Of a DNA stretch of 64,000 nt, positions 46,720-56,657 are shown piece after piece. Position 1 is the stretch's first letter. The number at the start of each line of letters is the position of its first letter. Both the position numbers and the translations under genes were made by a program. Source of the DNA: Bog-473 sp963791455 (GTDB lineage: Bacteria; Actinomycetota; Acidimicrobiia; Acidimicrobiales; RAAP-2); assembly GCA_963791455.1 (NCBI GenBank), contig CAWBSM010000003.1, positions 186,001-250,000 on the forward strand, read 5' to 3'. The notes under the pieces are model-generated. The model was not told the origin of the DNA, made no database searches, and saw only the letters and a program-made list of their open reading frames with translations.

Positions 46720-47226
46720 TCATCCCGCTGGAGGCCCGGCAGTACCTTCGGTGCTGTCGCCGACACCGACGACGTCCAGCAGCCGATCTAGGAACGGGAC
46801 CTGACCCTTGAGGAGGCGCTGGCGGGCGAGACCGACCGTGACCCACTCGAGGCGGTCCACCTCGGGGAACTCGCTGATCTGGCCCGAGCCCCGCGGCCAC
46901 TCGAGCTGGAAGGTGTTGCTCGAGGCCCGGGTCACGTCGACATCGCCCTCGAGCGCCCACACCATCACCCGCTTGCCGCTCGGCTGGCGCAGCTCTCCGA
47001 GGAACACGGTGTGGTGGTGGGGGACGTCCAGGCCGGTCTCCTCGGCGAACTCGCGGAAGGCGGCGGCCAGGGGGTCCTCGTTCTCCTCGTACTCTCCCTT
47101 CGGCACCGTCCACGACCCGTCACCCTTCCTGGCCCAGAAGGGACCTCCCGGGTGCGCAATCAGGACCTCGACGACGTCGCCGGCGGCGATGCGATATACC
47201 AGCAGGCCTGCACTGTTCGCGCCCAT
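46720..47226 (-). CDS. NUDIX hydrolase (diadenosine polyphosphatase-like)
   Basis: 168 residues. The full NUDIX box is present: G EYEENE DPLAAAF REFAEETGL. AGLLVYRI and WTVPKGEY precede it; HPGGPFWARKGDG is typical of this MutT/Ap4A-like group. Cytoplasmic nucleotide housecleaning. Confidence 0.9.
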   Translation of the reverse strand: MGANSAGLLVYRIAAGDVVEVLIAHPGGPFWARKGDGSWTVPKGEYEENEDPLAAAFREFAEETGLDVPHHHTVFLGELRQPSGKRVMVWALEGDVDVTRASSNTFQLEWPRGSGQISEFPEVDRLEWVTVGLARQRLLKGQVPFLDRLLDVVGVGDSTEGTAGPPAG

Positions 47227-47300
47227 GTGTTCGCTCCATCATTCCATCTTGTCGGTTCGGTCCTTCCCGCGGCGGCTCGTCGACCGCCCCGTCGCGGGCC

Positions 47301-48935
47301 TCAACCCTTGCCGTTCACGCCGAGCTCGATGGCTTTCACCAACAAGAGGACGACGGCGACGACCAAGTAGGCGCGCAGCGCATACATGCCAAGGAGGCGG
47401 CCACGCGACCACTTGGGCCGGTTGAGCAGGTTCAGGGGCGGCATGCGCCAGTTGGCCCTGGCCTCCTTGGAGACGGGGGCCTCGACCGGTCGGCGGGCGC
47501 GCCCGCGCCACAAGGCGATGCCCGCCACGCCATAGCTGACGATGAGGACACCGCCCAGGATCAGCGCCAAATCGTTCACATTGACCTGGGTGAACAGGGT
47601 CGTCGCCATCAGCACGAGGGACATCATCAGCAAGATGGAGACGATCACGCCCGCCACGACGTTCAGCCATGGTCGGTTGACCCAAGGGCCGAGCACGTCT
47701 TTGTCGTTGCACAGTAGGAGCAGGAACACGGTGGCGCTGGGGAGGAGGACACCGGCGAGCGCCTGCACGCCGGTGGTGATGAGACCAAGCGGCGCCCCCG
47801 GAATCAGCACGATGCCCGCGGCCCCGATCACCATGGCAGAAAACGCCCCGTAGAAGAACTTGGCCTCGCGCCACGAACGATGCAGCGAATGGCGGGCGCC
47901 GAAGATGTCGCCGAACGCGTAGGAAGTGGAGAGGGTCACCGAGGCGGCGCCGATAATGGAGGCGTTGAGCAGGATGACGGCGAACATGGTCCCAGCCGCC
48001 CGGCCGACGTAGTGCTGCAGGCCCCGGGCGACGTCACCGGCGTTCGTGAAGTGACCGGCGAGAGCGGTACCCGAGAAGGCAGACGCCACCACTGCCATCA
48101 GGAGTGAGGCGGCGAAGACGGTGACCAACGAACCGAGGACGGTATCCACCCGCTCGTAGTTGATCCAACGGGGAGTGATGCGCTTGTCGACGATGTTCGA
48201 CTGCTGGAAGAACAGCTGCCACGGGGCGACCGTCGTTCCGACGATGGCGATGACGAGGAGGACCGACGTCGAGTTGAACCCGCCCTGGACGCCCGGGACG
48301 GTCAAACCATGGAGGAAGGCCGGCGCCGAGGGGTGGCTCTGCGCGGCGAGCGGAATCACCAGGAAGTTGGCGAATATGAAGACGAACATGAACCGCTCCC
48401 AGCGGCGAAAACTGCCCGTCGCCGTCATCACGATCAGCGCCACAGCGGCGATGGGCACCGACACGTACTTACTCACGCCGAAGTAGCCCAGAGCCAGGGT
48501 TATCCCGATGAACTCCGTCGCGATGGTGAGGAAGTTCAAGATGAAGAGGTCGCCGACGGAGAATGCGCCCCAGAATCTCCCGAAGCGCTCGTTGATGAGG
48601 CGGGCATGGCCGACGCCGGTGACGGCGCCCAACCGGACGACCATCTCCTGGTTCACGATGAGGACTGGGATGAGCAACGGGAGGGTCCATAGGAGGGTGA
48701 GGCCGTAGTTCTGGCCGGCCTGCGCGTAGGTGGCAACGCCACCAGCGTCGTTGTCGCCGACCATGACGATCAGGCCGGGGCCCATGATGGCGAGGAGCGT
48801 GAGGACCCTGGCCCGCCACGATCGGCGCGCCGTGGTGTCGTGCTGGCGGATGGTGCCGAAGGCTCCTCGGATGTCACCGAGGTGTGCCTCGTCGAGGACG
48901 GCGGTCGGGCTGTCGGTCTCCTCCGGGTCGGGCAT
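47301..48935 (-). CDS. NRAMP-related metal transporter, probably the Mg2+-type subgroup
   Basis: 544 residues with about 11 membrane helices. Helix 1 reads GPGLIVMVGDNDAGG, where classic NRAMP has DPGN. Helix 6 reads TTVAPWQLFFQQSN in place of the usual MPHNLYLHS, so the Met that selects Mn/Fe is missing. These changes fit the NRAMP-related Mg2+ transporter group. RBS GAGGTGA. Downstream of an MgtE-like cytoplasmic protein gene and an ArsR regulator, which supports a divalent metal role. Confidence 0.85.
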   Translation of the reverse strand: MPDPEETDSPTAVLDEAHLGDIRGAFGTIRQHDTTARRSWRARVLTLLAIMGPGLIVMVGDNDAGGVATYAQAGQNYGLTLLWTLPLLIPVLIVNQEMVVRLGAVTGVGHARLINERFGRFWGAFSVGDLFILNFLTIATEFIGITLALGYFGVSKYVSVPIAAVALIVMTATGSFRRWERFMFVFIFANFLVIPLAAQSHPSAPAFLHGLTVPGVQGGFNSTSVLLVIAIVGTTVAPWQLFFQQSNIVDKRITPRWINYERVDTVLGSLVTVFAASLLMAVVASAFSGTALAGHFTNAGDVARGLQHYVGRAAGTMFAVILLNASIIGAASVTLSTSYAFGDIFGARHSLHRSWREAKFFYGAFSAMVIGAAGIVLIPGAPLGLITTGVQALAGVLLPSATVFLLLLCNDKDVLGPWVNRPWLNVVAGVIVSILLMMSLVLMATTLFTQVNVNDLALILGGVLIVSYGVAGIALWRGRARRPVEAPVSKEARANWRMPPLNLLNRPKWSRGRLLGMYALRAYLVVAVVLLLVKAIELGVNGKG

Positions 48936-49146
48936 GCGTCACCTCACTGGCGCCTTGGTGGCTCTCTTGAACGTCTGTGCTCTGCCCGATGTCTCGCAGC
49001 CGCACGCGCGTACGAGACGGACAACGCCGTGGTCAGGAGGGCCCGCTGCGGACCCGGTGATGCTGGACGCGACGCACCGTTTGCGCCGGCCGGCGAGGCA
49101 GCCTACCGAGGCGCCCCGCGTGCGGGTCTTCGTCGCCGGTACGCAG

Positions 49147-50415
49147 TCATTCCTCGGCCGCCGTCATTCCAAAGTCCCGTCGCCATCCCGAAGGCAGGAG
49201 CAGTTCGAGAACGTCGTCCACGGTGATGACACCGAGGATCCGAGCGTGTTCGGGGTCGAGCACCGGAGCCACGGTCAGGTTGAAGTCGGACATCTTGCGT
49301 ACGGTGGCGCCGAGGTCCCAGTCGGGATGGACGTGCCCCAACTCGCTCGTGGCAACCTCTGACAGGAGCGCGTCGCGCGGGCTCTGGATCAAATCGACGG
49401 CCGAGACCGATCCGAAGACGTGCCCGTCGTCGGGGTCGCAGACGAAGACGACGGCCAGAGCCTCGCGCGGCACGGTGCTCACCCGGATTGCATGTAGCGC
49501 CTCCTCGACCGTCGTCGTGGCGGGTAATTCCAAGAAGTCGGGACTCATGAGGCCGCCGGCCGTCTCGGGGTGGTAATGGAGGAGCGACCGCACCTTGCGG
49601 CGCTGGGGTTCGGGGAGCAGTTCCAGAATCGGTGCCCGCCGTTCCTGGTCGATCTCGGAGATCATGTCGGCGGCATCATCAGGTGCCATCGACCCAAGGA
49701 GCTGGGCTGCCTCTGCGTCGGAGCGGTTCTGTACGAACTCGACCTGGTGTTCGGGGTCGAGTTCCTCGAAGACGTCGGCCTCGAGCGCGGGGTCGTGACC
49801 GACGGCCTCGATGATCTCCTCTCCCTCCTCGTGCGACGCCTGCTCCACCAGGTCCGCGATCCGGGCCGGATGCAACCGGGCGAGCTTGCGATACGGGATG
49901 TGCAGCCGAGCCGTCGGCACGTGCGACACGAAGGGCTCGATGCTGCCCCAGTCGACGATGGCTCGGGCTGCGGATTGCTGCCCGAGGCGGCCGGGCAGGA
50001 GGCGTCGCACCAACCCTCGGGTGGTCGGGTCCACGCCGACGACCTCCCACCCTTGCTCGGTCCGGGCCAGCTCGATCTCGTTGGCCCGGATGAGCCGCGC
50101 CCCTACGAGGTTGATGAGATGGCGCGCCATGAGGTCCTTCGCCAGCAAGAGCTCGCCCGGCCGGCGCTCGAAGCGGCGCAGGTCGACCTTGGCGCCGTCG
50201 AAGATGACTCGCCCCGGCTCGATGGCGGAGATCTTGCGGGCCGGCACGAAGAGCTCGCGTCCACCGATCTTGACGACGAGGCCGACGATCGGCGGATGTG
50301 GGCTGCCGTCCATGCGAGCGATCAGATCCTGCACGCGCCCGAGCTTGTCCCCGGTCCACGCGTCGACCAGTGGGCGCTTGAGGACGCCGGAGAGGTGGAT
50401 CAGATCAGTGGCCAT
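49147..50415 (-). CDS. PRC-barrel plus MgtE N-domain plus CBS pair protein, no membrane domain
   Basis: 422 residues from the ATG at 50415. An N-terminal PRC-barrel-like region (KRPLVDAWTGDKLGRVQDLIA), then the MgtE superhelical N-domain (LHPARIADLVEQ, ALEADVFEELDPEHQVEFV, APDDAADMISEIDQERR). Two CBS motifs follow (LMSPDFLELPATTTVEEAL and LGVITVDDVLELLLPSGWRRD). The MgtE channel is absent, so it should act as a soluble Mg2+/nucleotide sensor, probably for the adjacent NRAMP-related transporter. Overlaps arsR by 11 bp. Confidence 0.88.
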   Translation of the reverse strand: MATDLIHLSGVLKRPLVDAWTGDKLGRVQDLIARMDGSPHPPIVGLVVKIGGRELFVPARKISAIEPGRVIFDGAKVDLRRFERRPGELLLAKDLMARHLINLVGARLIRANEIELARTEQGWEVVGVDPTTRGLVRRLLPGRLGQQSAARAIVDWGSIEPFVSHVPTARLHIPYRKLARLHPARIADLVEQASHEEGEEIIEAVGHDPALEADVFEELDPEHQVEFVQNRSDAEAAQLLGSMAPDDAADMISEIDQERRAPILELLPEPQRRKVRSLLHYHPETAGGLMSPDFLELPATTTVEEALHAIRVSTVPREALAVVFVCDPDDGHVFGSVSAVDLIQSPRDALLSEVATSELGHVHPDWDLGATVRKMSDFNLTVAPVLDPEHARILGVITVDDVLELLLPSGWRRDFGMTAAEE

Positions 50416-50785
50416 GACGAGCCACCGTGGAGGACCCTCGGAACAGCCGCCGCCGGTCGGGCAACTCGAGAACCCGATGGCCGGCGTGGTCCAGGGCATC
50501 GGCGAGCAGGTGGGCCACGTGCGGGTCGGCTGCCGAGTAATAGGCGAACGTGCCTGCCCGTCGTACGCTCACCAGTTTGGCCCAGCGCAGCTTCGAAAGG
50601 TGCTGCGAAACCGCGGTGGGGGAAGCGCCCACCAGCTCGGCCAAGCGCGACACGGAGGACTCCCCCTGGAGCAGCGCCCAAAGGAGCTTGATCCGGGTGG
50701 GATCCGAGAGCAGGCGAAACGCATCACTGGCCACGGACACCTGCGCCGCGGTGGGCATCTCGAAGGTCCGCTTATCTACGTGCAT
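50405..50785 (-). CDS. ArsR/SmtB-family regulator
   Basis: 126 residues. HTH in SVSRLAELVGASPTAVSQHLSKLRWAK; wing RRAGTFAYYSAADPHV; C-terminal helix with HVAHLLADALDHAGH. The His/Asp-rich alpha-5 helix may form a metal site, as in zinc or nickel sensors. The start at 50785 or at an internal ATG at 50758 is open; with the latter, the inverted repeat at 50772-50795 lies upstream as an operator. First gene of the metal module. Confidence 0.9.
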   Translation of the reverse strand: MHVDKRTFEMPTAAQVSVASDAFRLLSDPTRIKLLWALLQGESSVSRLAELVGASPTAVSQHLSKLRWAKLVSVRRAGTFAYYSAADPHVAHLLADALDHAGHRVLELPDRRRLFRGSSTVARHGH

Positions 50786-50795
50786 GCGAAGATAA
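50772..50795. promoter_or_regulatory. inverted repeat TTATC-N14-GATAA at the arsR start
   Basis: Two arms bracket the first start codon in a rare AT-rich stretch with a TATCAT -10-like box on the minus strand. Suits autorepression by the ArsR protein. Confidence 0.4.
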
Positions 50796-50916
50796 TGATA
50801 CAGGCCCACAAGAGGTCGACACCCTGACCGGGTCGTCGCTTGACCGCCATTCGCCGATGCTGCTGACTAGGCTTTCCTGACGTTCCGGCCGCCCAAACCG
50901 GAACCGTCACGGGGGC

Positions 50917-52800
50917 ATGGGCGTCGACCCGAACACGGGTCGCACGTCAAATCAGAACCCGCCACACATGAGCCCGCCCAATCCGGAGAACGACCCCGTT
51001 CACAAAGGTCTGCATCAGCTCGGCCAGCAGATCGAGAGCGCCACCCCTGCGCCGGCGCCCGCGTCGAGCCCGCCCACCGACCCTGCCGACGACCCCGTCG
51101 AGAAGGGCCTGCGGGAGCTCGGGCGCCAGATCGAGGAATCCGAGCGTGCTTCTCGAGGCAAGCGGGGGCGGAACAAAGATGAGGCCGCCACAACGAAGAA
51201 CGGGTCGCACCGAGGCCCGGCGCACGCCGCCCCGAGGAAGCGCTCGCGTAAACGCACGGTTGCCTGGGTGACCGGGAGCCTCCTGCTGGTGCTCGTCTTG
51301 ATCGTCGGGGCGACCGCCGGGTACGCCTGGTACCTCAACCACGAGATACACCGCATCGACCTGAAGAACCTCACCTCGGCCCCGATCAAGGGGGAGGACG
51401 CGGGGACGGAGAACATCCTGATGATCGGTTCGACCGATCGGTGCGCCCTCAAGGTGCAGAACCCCGCGTACGGACTGTGCTCCCAGGGCGTGAACGGCGT
51501 GAACAGCGATGTCGTGATGATCCTGCATCTCAACCCGTCCAACGGATCGCTCTCCGTCCTGTCCCTCCCGCGCGACCTCTTCGTGCCCAACGCCCGCTCA
51601 GATGGTGCGAACAAGATCGACGCCGCGCTCTATCAGGGGCCTGATCAGCTCATCAAAGCCATTGAGGAGGACTTCGGGATCCCGATCCAACACTTCGTCG
51701 AGCTGAACTTCGACAGCTTCATCAACGTGGTCGACGCGCTGGGCGGCATCAAGATGTACTTCCCAGAGCCGGTGTTCGATGCCTACTCGGGGCTCAACAT
51801 CCAGACTACGGGCTGCATCCAGCTCAACGGGACCCAGGCACTGCAGGTCGTCCGGGCCCGCCACCTGCAATACAAGGGCCCGGGTGTCACGTCAACCGAC
51901 CCTTACTATTGGCCCCAGGAGGCACAGAGCGACCTGGCGCGGATCCGCCGGGACCACGAATTCCTACGCGTGCTGGCCGCCGCGGTCAAGGCCAAGGGGC
52001 TGAGCAACCCCATCACCGACCAGCAGTTGGTCGCCGGGGTGGTGGGACAACTGACCGTCGACTCGGGCTTCTCGGCCACCGACATGATCAGCCTGGTCCT
52101 CGGCTTCCACAACGTCAACGCCAACACCGCGCCGCAGCTGACGGTGCCGGTGGCCGTGGACCAGTTCGGCAACTACGTCTACCAGGGGGGCAGTTACGGT
52201 GACATCGAGTTCCCGGTCGAGCCTCAGGACCACACCACGGTCGACCAGTTCTTGGGACTCAGGTCGAGCAACGAGGACACGTACTCGGGGGGGGCGTTGC
52301 CATCGCCGTCGACGGTGACCGTCTCGGTCGAGAACGGGTCCGGCGTCTACAACCAGGCGACCGACACGGCACAGGCCTTGCAGGCGCTCGGATTCCACAT
52401 CGGGACGCTCGGTGACGTCGCACCGGTCGGACAGGAAGCGGAGACAGTCGTCTACTACTCGTCGAAATCTCCCACCGAGCTCGCGGCCGCCCAGGCCGTG
52501 GCCAACTCGATGTCGGGCGCGGTGATCATGGCCGAGGACCCGACGCAGGTGAAGCTGGGCTCGCAGGTCACGGTCGTGACCGGCACCGACTTCAGCGTGA
52601 ACACGCCGCCCCCCGCCGTCACCCCCACTTCGACCGGTCAGGCGGCCAGCCCGGCTGCGTCGACCACCACGACGGCGCCTACGCCAGCTGGCGGTAACAC
52701 CGGCAACAGCGGGGCCTTTGCCACCCCGACGGCGCCGGTGTCACCGCTCGCGCCCTGGGACCCTCGTTCATGCACGCCGAGCGGAGGTGAGGGCGCCTGA
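50917..52800 (+). CDS. LytR-CpsA-Psr (LCP) family cell-wall ligase
   Basis: 627 residues. A charged cytoplasmic N-terminus with two copies of a DDPV-KGL--LG-QIE motif (residues about 26-75), one membrane helix (TVAWVTGSLLLVLVLIVGAT), then the LCP domain. The domain holds ENILMIGSTD, NSDVVMILHLNP, LSLPRDLFVPN, NKIDAALYQGP, VELNFDSFINVVDALGGI and LQVVRARHL. A LytR_C domain (VTVSVENGSGVYNQATDTAQAL) and a Pro/Thr-rich tail follow. Transfers polyprenyl-linked glycopolymers to the wall. The duplicated N-terminal motif is unusual. Confidence 0.93.
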   Translation: MGVDPNTGRTSNQNPPHMSPPNPENDPVHKGLHQLGQQIESATPAPAPASSPPTDPADDPVEKGLRELGRQIEESERASRGKRGRNKDEAATTKNGSHRGPAHAAPRKRSRKRTVAWVTGSLLLVLVLIVGATAGYAWYLNHEIHRIDLKNLTSAPIKGEDAGTENILMIGSTDRCALKVQNPAYGLCSQGVNGVNSDVVMILHLNPSNGSLSVLSLPRDLFVPNARSDGANKIDAALYQGPDQLIKAIEEDFGIPIQHFVELNFDSFINVVDALGGIKMYFPEPVFDAYSGLNIQTTGCIQLNGTQALQVVRARHLQYKGPGVTSTDPYYWPQEAQSDLARIRRDHEFLRVLAAAVKAKGLSNPITDQQLVAGVVGQLTVDSGFSATDMISLVLGFHNVNANTAPQLTVPVAVDQFGNYVYQGGSYGDIEFPVEPQDHTTVDQFLGLRSSNEDTYSGGALPSPSTVTVSVENGSGVYNQATDTAQALQALGFHIGTLGDVAPVGQEAETVVYYSSKSPTELAAAQAVANSMSGAVIMAEDPTQVKLGSQVTVVTGTDFSVNTPPPAVTPTSTGQAASPAASTTTTAPTPAGGNTGNSGAFATPTAPVSPLAPWDPRSCTPSGGEGA

Positions 52801-52816
52801 GCGAGCGCGGCGTTCG

Positions 52817-53638
52817 TCAGGCGAAGATCTCACCGCCGTTGGTGTCCAGCGCCTGTCCCGTGACGGCGCGGGACAGGTCCGAGGCCAGGTACACGATCGA
52901 GCCGGCCACGTCCGCGTCGCTGGGGATCGTGCCCAGGGGGACCCGGGCGTTGAGCTCCTCCGCGACGACCTCCGGCAGCACGCCGCGGCCGGTCGAGGTC
53001 ATGTCGATGTACATGTCGACCGAAGGGCCGGCCATCCAGCCGGGGACGACGGCGTTCACGCGGACCCTGGACGGACCCAGTTCGTAGGCCAGGACCCGGG
53101 TCGCGGTGAGCAAGGCTCCCTTCGAGATCGCATAGCCACCCTGTGCCGGCTGGGGTTGGCGCGTCACCATGGAGGCCACCATCACGACCGAACCGCCGCC
53201 GCGGGCGCGCAGAGCGGGCAATGCAGCGCGGGTCATTTGCAGCGTCCCGAACAGGTTCACGTCCATGATCTTGCGCCACAGGGCGAGGTCGACGTCTTCG
53301 AAACTCTGGAAGACGTCGGCCCGGAAGGCGTTGTTCACCAACACGTCGACGCCGCCGAACGCTTCGGTGGCGGTCGCCACGAGGCGGACGCAGGCTTCGG
53401 CGTCGGTGATGTTGGTCGGCACCGCGGTGGCCCGGACTCCCGCGCCTTGCAGCTCGGCCAATACCTCGTCGAGGGTCGACTGACGGCGGGCGCCCAGCAC
53501 CAGATCGGCCCCGTGGGCGGCGAGCGCCAGCGCTGCCTGCCGCCCCAGGCCCGGACCCACGCCCGACACCACGCACACCTTGCCCGACAACAGCCCTGGC
53601 TTGGCCGCGCCCTCTACTTCGCTTCCCGCAGTCGTCAT
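52817..53638 (-). CDS. short-chain dehydrogenase/reductase
   Basis: 273 residues. The nucleotide loop is VSGVGPGLGRQAALAL (a TGxxxGIG variant), LVNNAF, catalytic Ser in MVASM, and YAISK with Tyr and Lys; substrate unknown. Convergent with the LCP gene. Confidence 0.9.
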   Translation of the reverse strand: MTTAGSEVEGAAKPGLLSGKVCVVSGVGPGLGRQAALALAAHGADLVLGARRQSTLDEVLAELQGAGVRATAVPTNITDAEACVRLVATATEAFGGVDVLVNNAFRADVFQSFEDVDLALWRKIMDVNLFGTLQMTRAALPALRARGGGSVVMVASMVTRQPQPAQGGYAISKGALLTATRVLAYELGPSRVRVNAVVPGWMAGPSVDMYIDMTSTGRGVLPEVVAEELNARVPLGTIPSDADVAGSIVYLASDLSRAVTGQALDTNGGEIFA

Positions 53639-53742
53639 GGCCGCAGCGTAGGGCCGGCCGGGTCGGCGCGTGGACGACCCATCCGCGGCCCTGTGACACG
53701 CGCCTGAAATGATCGGATTCGCGGGCTCACCAAAGGAGCGTC

Positions 53743-54069
53743 ATGGCCATTTGTTCGCACTGTGGTGGCGAGATGAGCGAAGGAATCAGCTGCTTGACCG
53801 ACCCCGTGATGATCGGCGGCAAGGTCTATGCCCCCATCCGCTGGGGCCAGGAGCCGCGGCCTCGGCACCGTTACGAACCCGAGGAGTGCCGCGACTGCGG
53901 AACGCCCATCGGCGGGGTGCACCATCCAGGCTGCGCCATGGAGCGTTGCCCCGCCTGTCACGCGCAGGCGATCGCGTGCGGATGCACACCCGAGATCGAG
54001 TGCACCTTCGTGAGCCTCCACACCCGACGTTGCCGGTCTCACGTCCTGCGTCGCGTCGGCTGGCGCTGA
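53743..54069 (+). CDS. small zinc-ribbon protein
   Basis: 108 residues with GGAG well placed before the ATG. Three Cys pairs: CSHCGG at the start, CRDCG, and CPACHAQAIACGC, plus a HHPGC turn. Two or more structural zinc sites are likely. I do not recognise a named family; nucleic-acid or protein binding is possible. Confidence 0.75.
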   Translation: MAICSHCGGEMSEGISCLTDPVMIGGKVYAPIRWGQEPRPRHRYEPEECRDCGTPIGGVHHPGCAMERCPACHAQAIACGCTPEIECTFVSLHTRRCRSHVLRRVGWR

Positions 54070-54084
54070 CGTCGGCGTCCAGGT

Positions 54085-54107
54085 CGGGCGCTCGACCTGA
54101 GCGCCCG
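54085..54107. terminator. stem-loop between convergent genes
   Basis: CGGGCGCTC and GAGCGCCCG form a perfect 9-bp stem with a 5-base loop between two genes that run towards each other. It lacks a U-run, so termination would be of the GC-hairpin kind. Confidence 0.5.
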
Positions 54108-54176
54108 AGGATCGCCCCCCAGCCCCGTTTCGCCGCAGTGGCCCGCCCGTGCCGCCAGTGACATTCCGTCCTCGGC

Positions 54177-56657
54177 TCAGGACGCCCCCGTCTGGTTTTC
54201 TTCGGCCTGGTAGCTGCGACACGGCTCGCCCCGCAGGCTCCCACAGCCGGGCAACGAGGCGGTCGCCGTCACACCGTGGACGGTGTCGACCACCAGGGAC
54301 GAAGCAAGGCCCCCACCGAAGCCGACGGTCGCGCGCAGGCCGTCATCGAGCGTCGCGAATTCCCAGATGGGACGATCACCACCCGGTGCCGAGATCACGA
54401 TTCGCAGTTCCGTCCCGGATCGGAACGTGTGGACGATCGGATCGACTGGGATCTTGACCAAGGTATAAGCCGTCGAACTCAGCGTGCCGGCGCCCGACGC
54501 GCGGTAGGTCGGGTCGGTGAACAGGCGCGTCGAGTCCCTTCGGTCGGCGCGGTTCGAACTGCGGAGGAACCCTGAGGTCACGTACTCTTCTTGGTGGGCA
54601 GATGGTCGCACCTCGGTCACGGTGACCTGGAAGTCCAACATCGGCGCTGACGACTTGACTTCCAGGTCGACGGTGGCCGGTCCTACGATTGTCGTCGCTG
54701 CGGTGAAAGGGGCCGTCTGGAACGCGATGGCGTCGCGGGCAGGGACGGGGGTCCAGTCCCAATCCGGCGCCGCCGACCAGGCGTTGCCGTTGGGGGGCAG
54801 GCTCGTGGCGGGGCGCACGGCCGGATCGAGGGTGAAGGTGGCAGTGCCCGCACGCTTTGGAGCCGTGGTGCTGAGGGCACCGCCGTTTCCGAATTCGTAG
54901 GTCGTGACGGCACCCGCTGGTGGCCACTGTGCAAAGCCGGCTTGGTACGTCGACTGCGGGTCGCCGGCACCGGCAGCGCCGGCGCCGTTGTCGAAGAGGA
55001 CTTCGATCCGTGGCGTGGCTGCCGCGAACTCGGATCGGGCCTGGGCCACCGTCGTGGCCGTCGTGAAGCGCGTGGGCGGCAATGGGGCCTGCGCGGCCGT
55101 TCCGGAGGCGAAGCTGGTGAACTCATCCAGAACGGTTCGGGCAAGCACGTTCGGCGGGGTCGGGACCCGATCAGCGACATAAAGGTCGAGGAACTCGAGC
55201 CAACGGCTGATGATCTGGGGATCGGTCGAGTCGATGTGATCACCGTTGACGAGGTTGGCGTAGACGGGTGTTGTCGCTGGGAAGGCGCTGAGGAGCGCCG
55301 GCCACTGGGGTCCCGTTTGCTCGTCTTGCATGGCGCCCGAGATGAAGACGGGTACGGTGATCCGACTCGCCCACTCCCGCATGGAGCGCCGTTCGAAGAG
55401 CAGCGGATCGCGACCCGGTCCGCCGTGGGGAGCCACCAATTTCGCACCGACCAGGCCGGCCAAGGTCTCTGACTGCTCATGGAGACCCTGGTTCGCCAGG
55501 CAGCTCGACGAGGTCCCGTGGCTGGCCGCCAACTCGGCGTCGATCTCGGCGTAGGTCCACGGCTGACCGACGCCGGACCGTGGTGTGGTCGACAGTGGCA
55601 CGACACGCCCGTCACGCAGGGTGGCCGCCGGCCTGGCGTCGTCGATCCGCTCATCGACCCACTGGGCCGCAAAACCTTCGTTGTAGATGCCGCCGGGGTA
55701 GCCCGTTGAAAAGAGGTCGTCGGTCGGGCTCATCGGAGCAATGGCGGCGAGCCCGGGCGGGTCTGTGCCGGCGGCCGGGAGTTGGGACAGTCCCGAATAG
55801 CTGATGCCCACCAGGCCGACCTTGTGGTGCGCCACCCAATCCTGGTGGGCCACGACCTCGATCGCGTCGTAGGCGTCGTAATCGGAGGGGTAGCCGAAAA
55901 GGTCGAAGGCTCCGCCTGAGCAGCCTGTCCCCCGCATCTGCAGGCTTACGGTGGCAAAGCCTGCCACCCGGGCGACGACCGCCCCGACGTCCGTCGCCGA
56001 GTCGGGCAGCAGGTTCGAATCACCGCATCCCTGGCACGTGGTGCCGAAGGCCGAGGCCAACAGGGAAGGAATCGGGTCGGTCGGCGCGGCTACGGCGTAC
56101 CCCGAATACTCGATGACCGTCGGACACGGAGCGGTCGCGCTGCAGGTACTGCCGAAGGGGAAGCGGACGGTCGCTGCCAGGCGAATGCCGTCTCGCATGG
56201 TGATGTAGTTGAGTCCCGACTGTAGAACCTGCTTGGTGTAGAGGGTCGAGTCATTCGGGGGGTCGGTGCCAACGGCGAAGACGGCGAACTTCGAGGTTGA
56301 TTCCCCGGTCGCGCTCTCGTGCCACTGGTACCCCGAGCCTGGGGCGAGGTTGCGGATGATCAGTGAACCGAGAGCGTCGGCGGTGCCGGGATTGGCTGCG
56401 TTGGGCACGGGTGCGCCGTTCCGCAGCAGGGTCAGGCGGGATCCCGGTCGGGCTCCCGTGAGCCAGGCCTCGTCGATCGAGCCCCTGCCGTGAAGTCCCG
56501 GCGCCGAACCGGTTGCGCCGGCCACGGCCGTCGACGGCACCAGCATCAGGCCCGTTCCGAGAACCGTCAAGGGTAGGACGACGAAAATCCACGCGCACCG
56601 TATCCGGCGGTCGCGTTCGTGAACTCCCTCCGTCCGGCGACGATCGCCATGATGCAT
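54177..56657 (-). CDS. secreted CocE/NonD-type hydrolase (X-Pro dipeptidyl-peptidase fold)
   Basis: 826 residues from the ATG at 56657 with a signal peptide (IFVVLPLTVLGTGLMLVPSTAVA). The alpha/beta hydrolase domain begins at YITMRDGIRLAATVRFP; LQMRGTGCSGGAF and the nucleophile in VGLVGISYSGLSQL follow. The acid-His region is near NGDHIDS. The C-terminal jelly-roll domain spans about 600-800 (VDLEVKSSAPMLDFQVTVTEV). Likely cleaves esters or N-terminal peptides outside the cell. Confidence 0.88.
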   Translation of the reverse strand: MHHGDRRRTEGVHERDRRIRCAWIFVVLPLTVLGTGLMLVPSTAVAGATGSAPGLHGRGSIDEAWLTGARPGSRLTLLRNGAPVPNAANPGTADALGSLIIRNLAPGSGYQWHESATGESTSKFAVFAVGTDPPNDSTLYTKQVLQSGLNYITMRDGIRLAATVRFPFGSTCSATAPCPTVIEYSGYAVAAPTDPIPSLLASAFGTTCQGCGDSNLLPDSATDVGAVVARVAGFATVSLQMRGTGCSGGAFDLFGYPSDYDAYDAIEVVAHQDWVAHHKVGLVGISYSGLSQLPAAGTDPPGLAAIAPMSPTDDLFSTGYPGGIYNEGFAAQWVDERIDDARPAATLRDGRVVPLSTTPRSGVGQPWTYAEIDAELAASHGTSSSCLANQGLHEQSETLAGLVGAKLVAPHGGPGRDPLLFERRSMREWASRITVPVFISGAMQDEQTGPQWPALLSAFPATTPVYANLVNGDHIDSTDPQIISRWLEFLDLYVADRVPTPPNVLARTVLDEFTSFASGTAAQAPLPPTRFTTATTVAQARSEFAAATPRIEVLFDNGAGAAGAGDPQSTYQAGFAQWPPAGAVTTYEFGNGGALSTTAPKRAGTATFTLDPAVRPATSLPPNGNAWSAAPDWDWTPVPARDAIAFQTAPFTAATTIVGPATVDLEVKSSAPMLDFQVTVTEVRPSAHQEEYVTSGFLRSSNRADRRDSTRLFTDPTYRASGAGTLSSTAYTLVKIPVDPIVHTFRSGTELRIVISAPGGDRPIWEFATLDDGLRATVGFGGGLASSLVVDTVHGVTATASLPGCGSLRGEPCRSYQAEENQTGAS

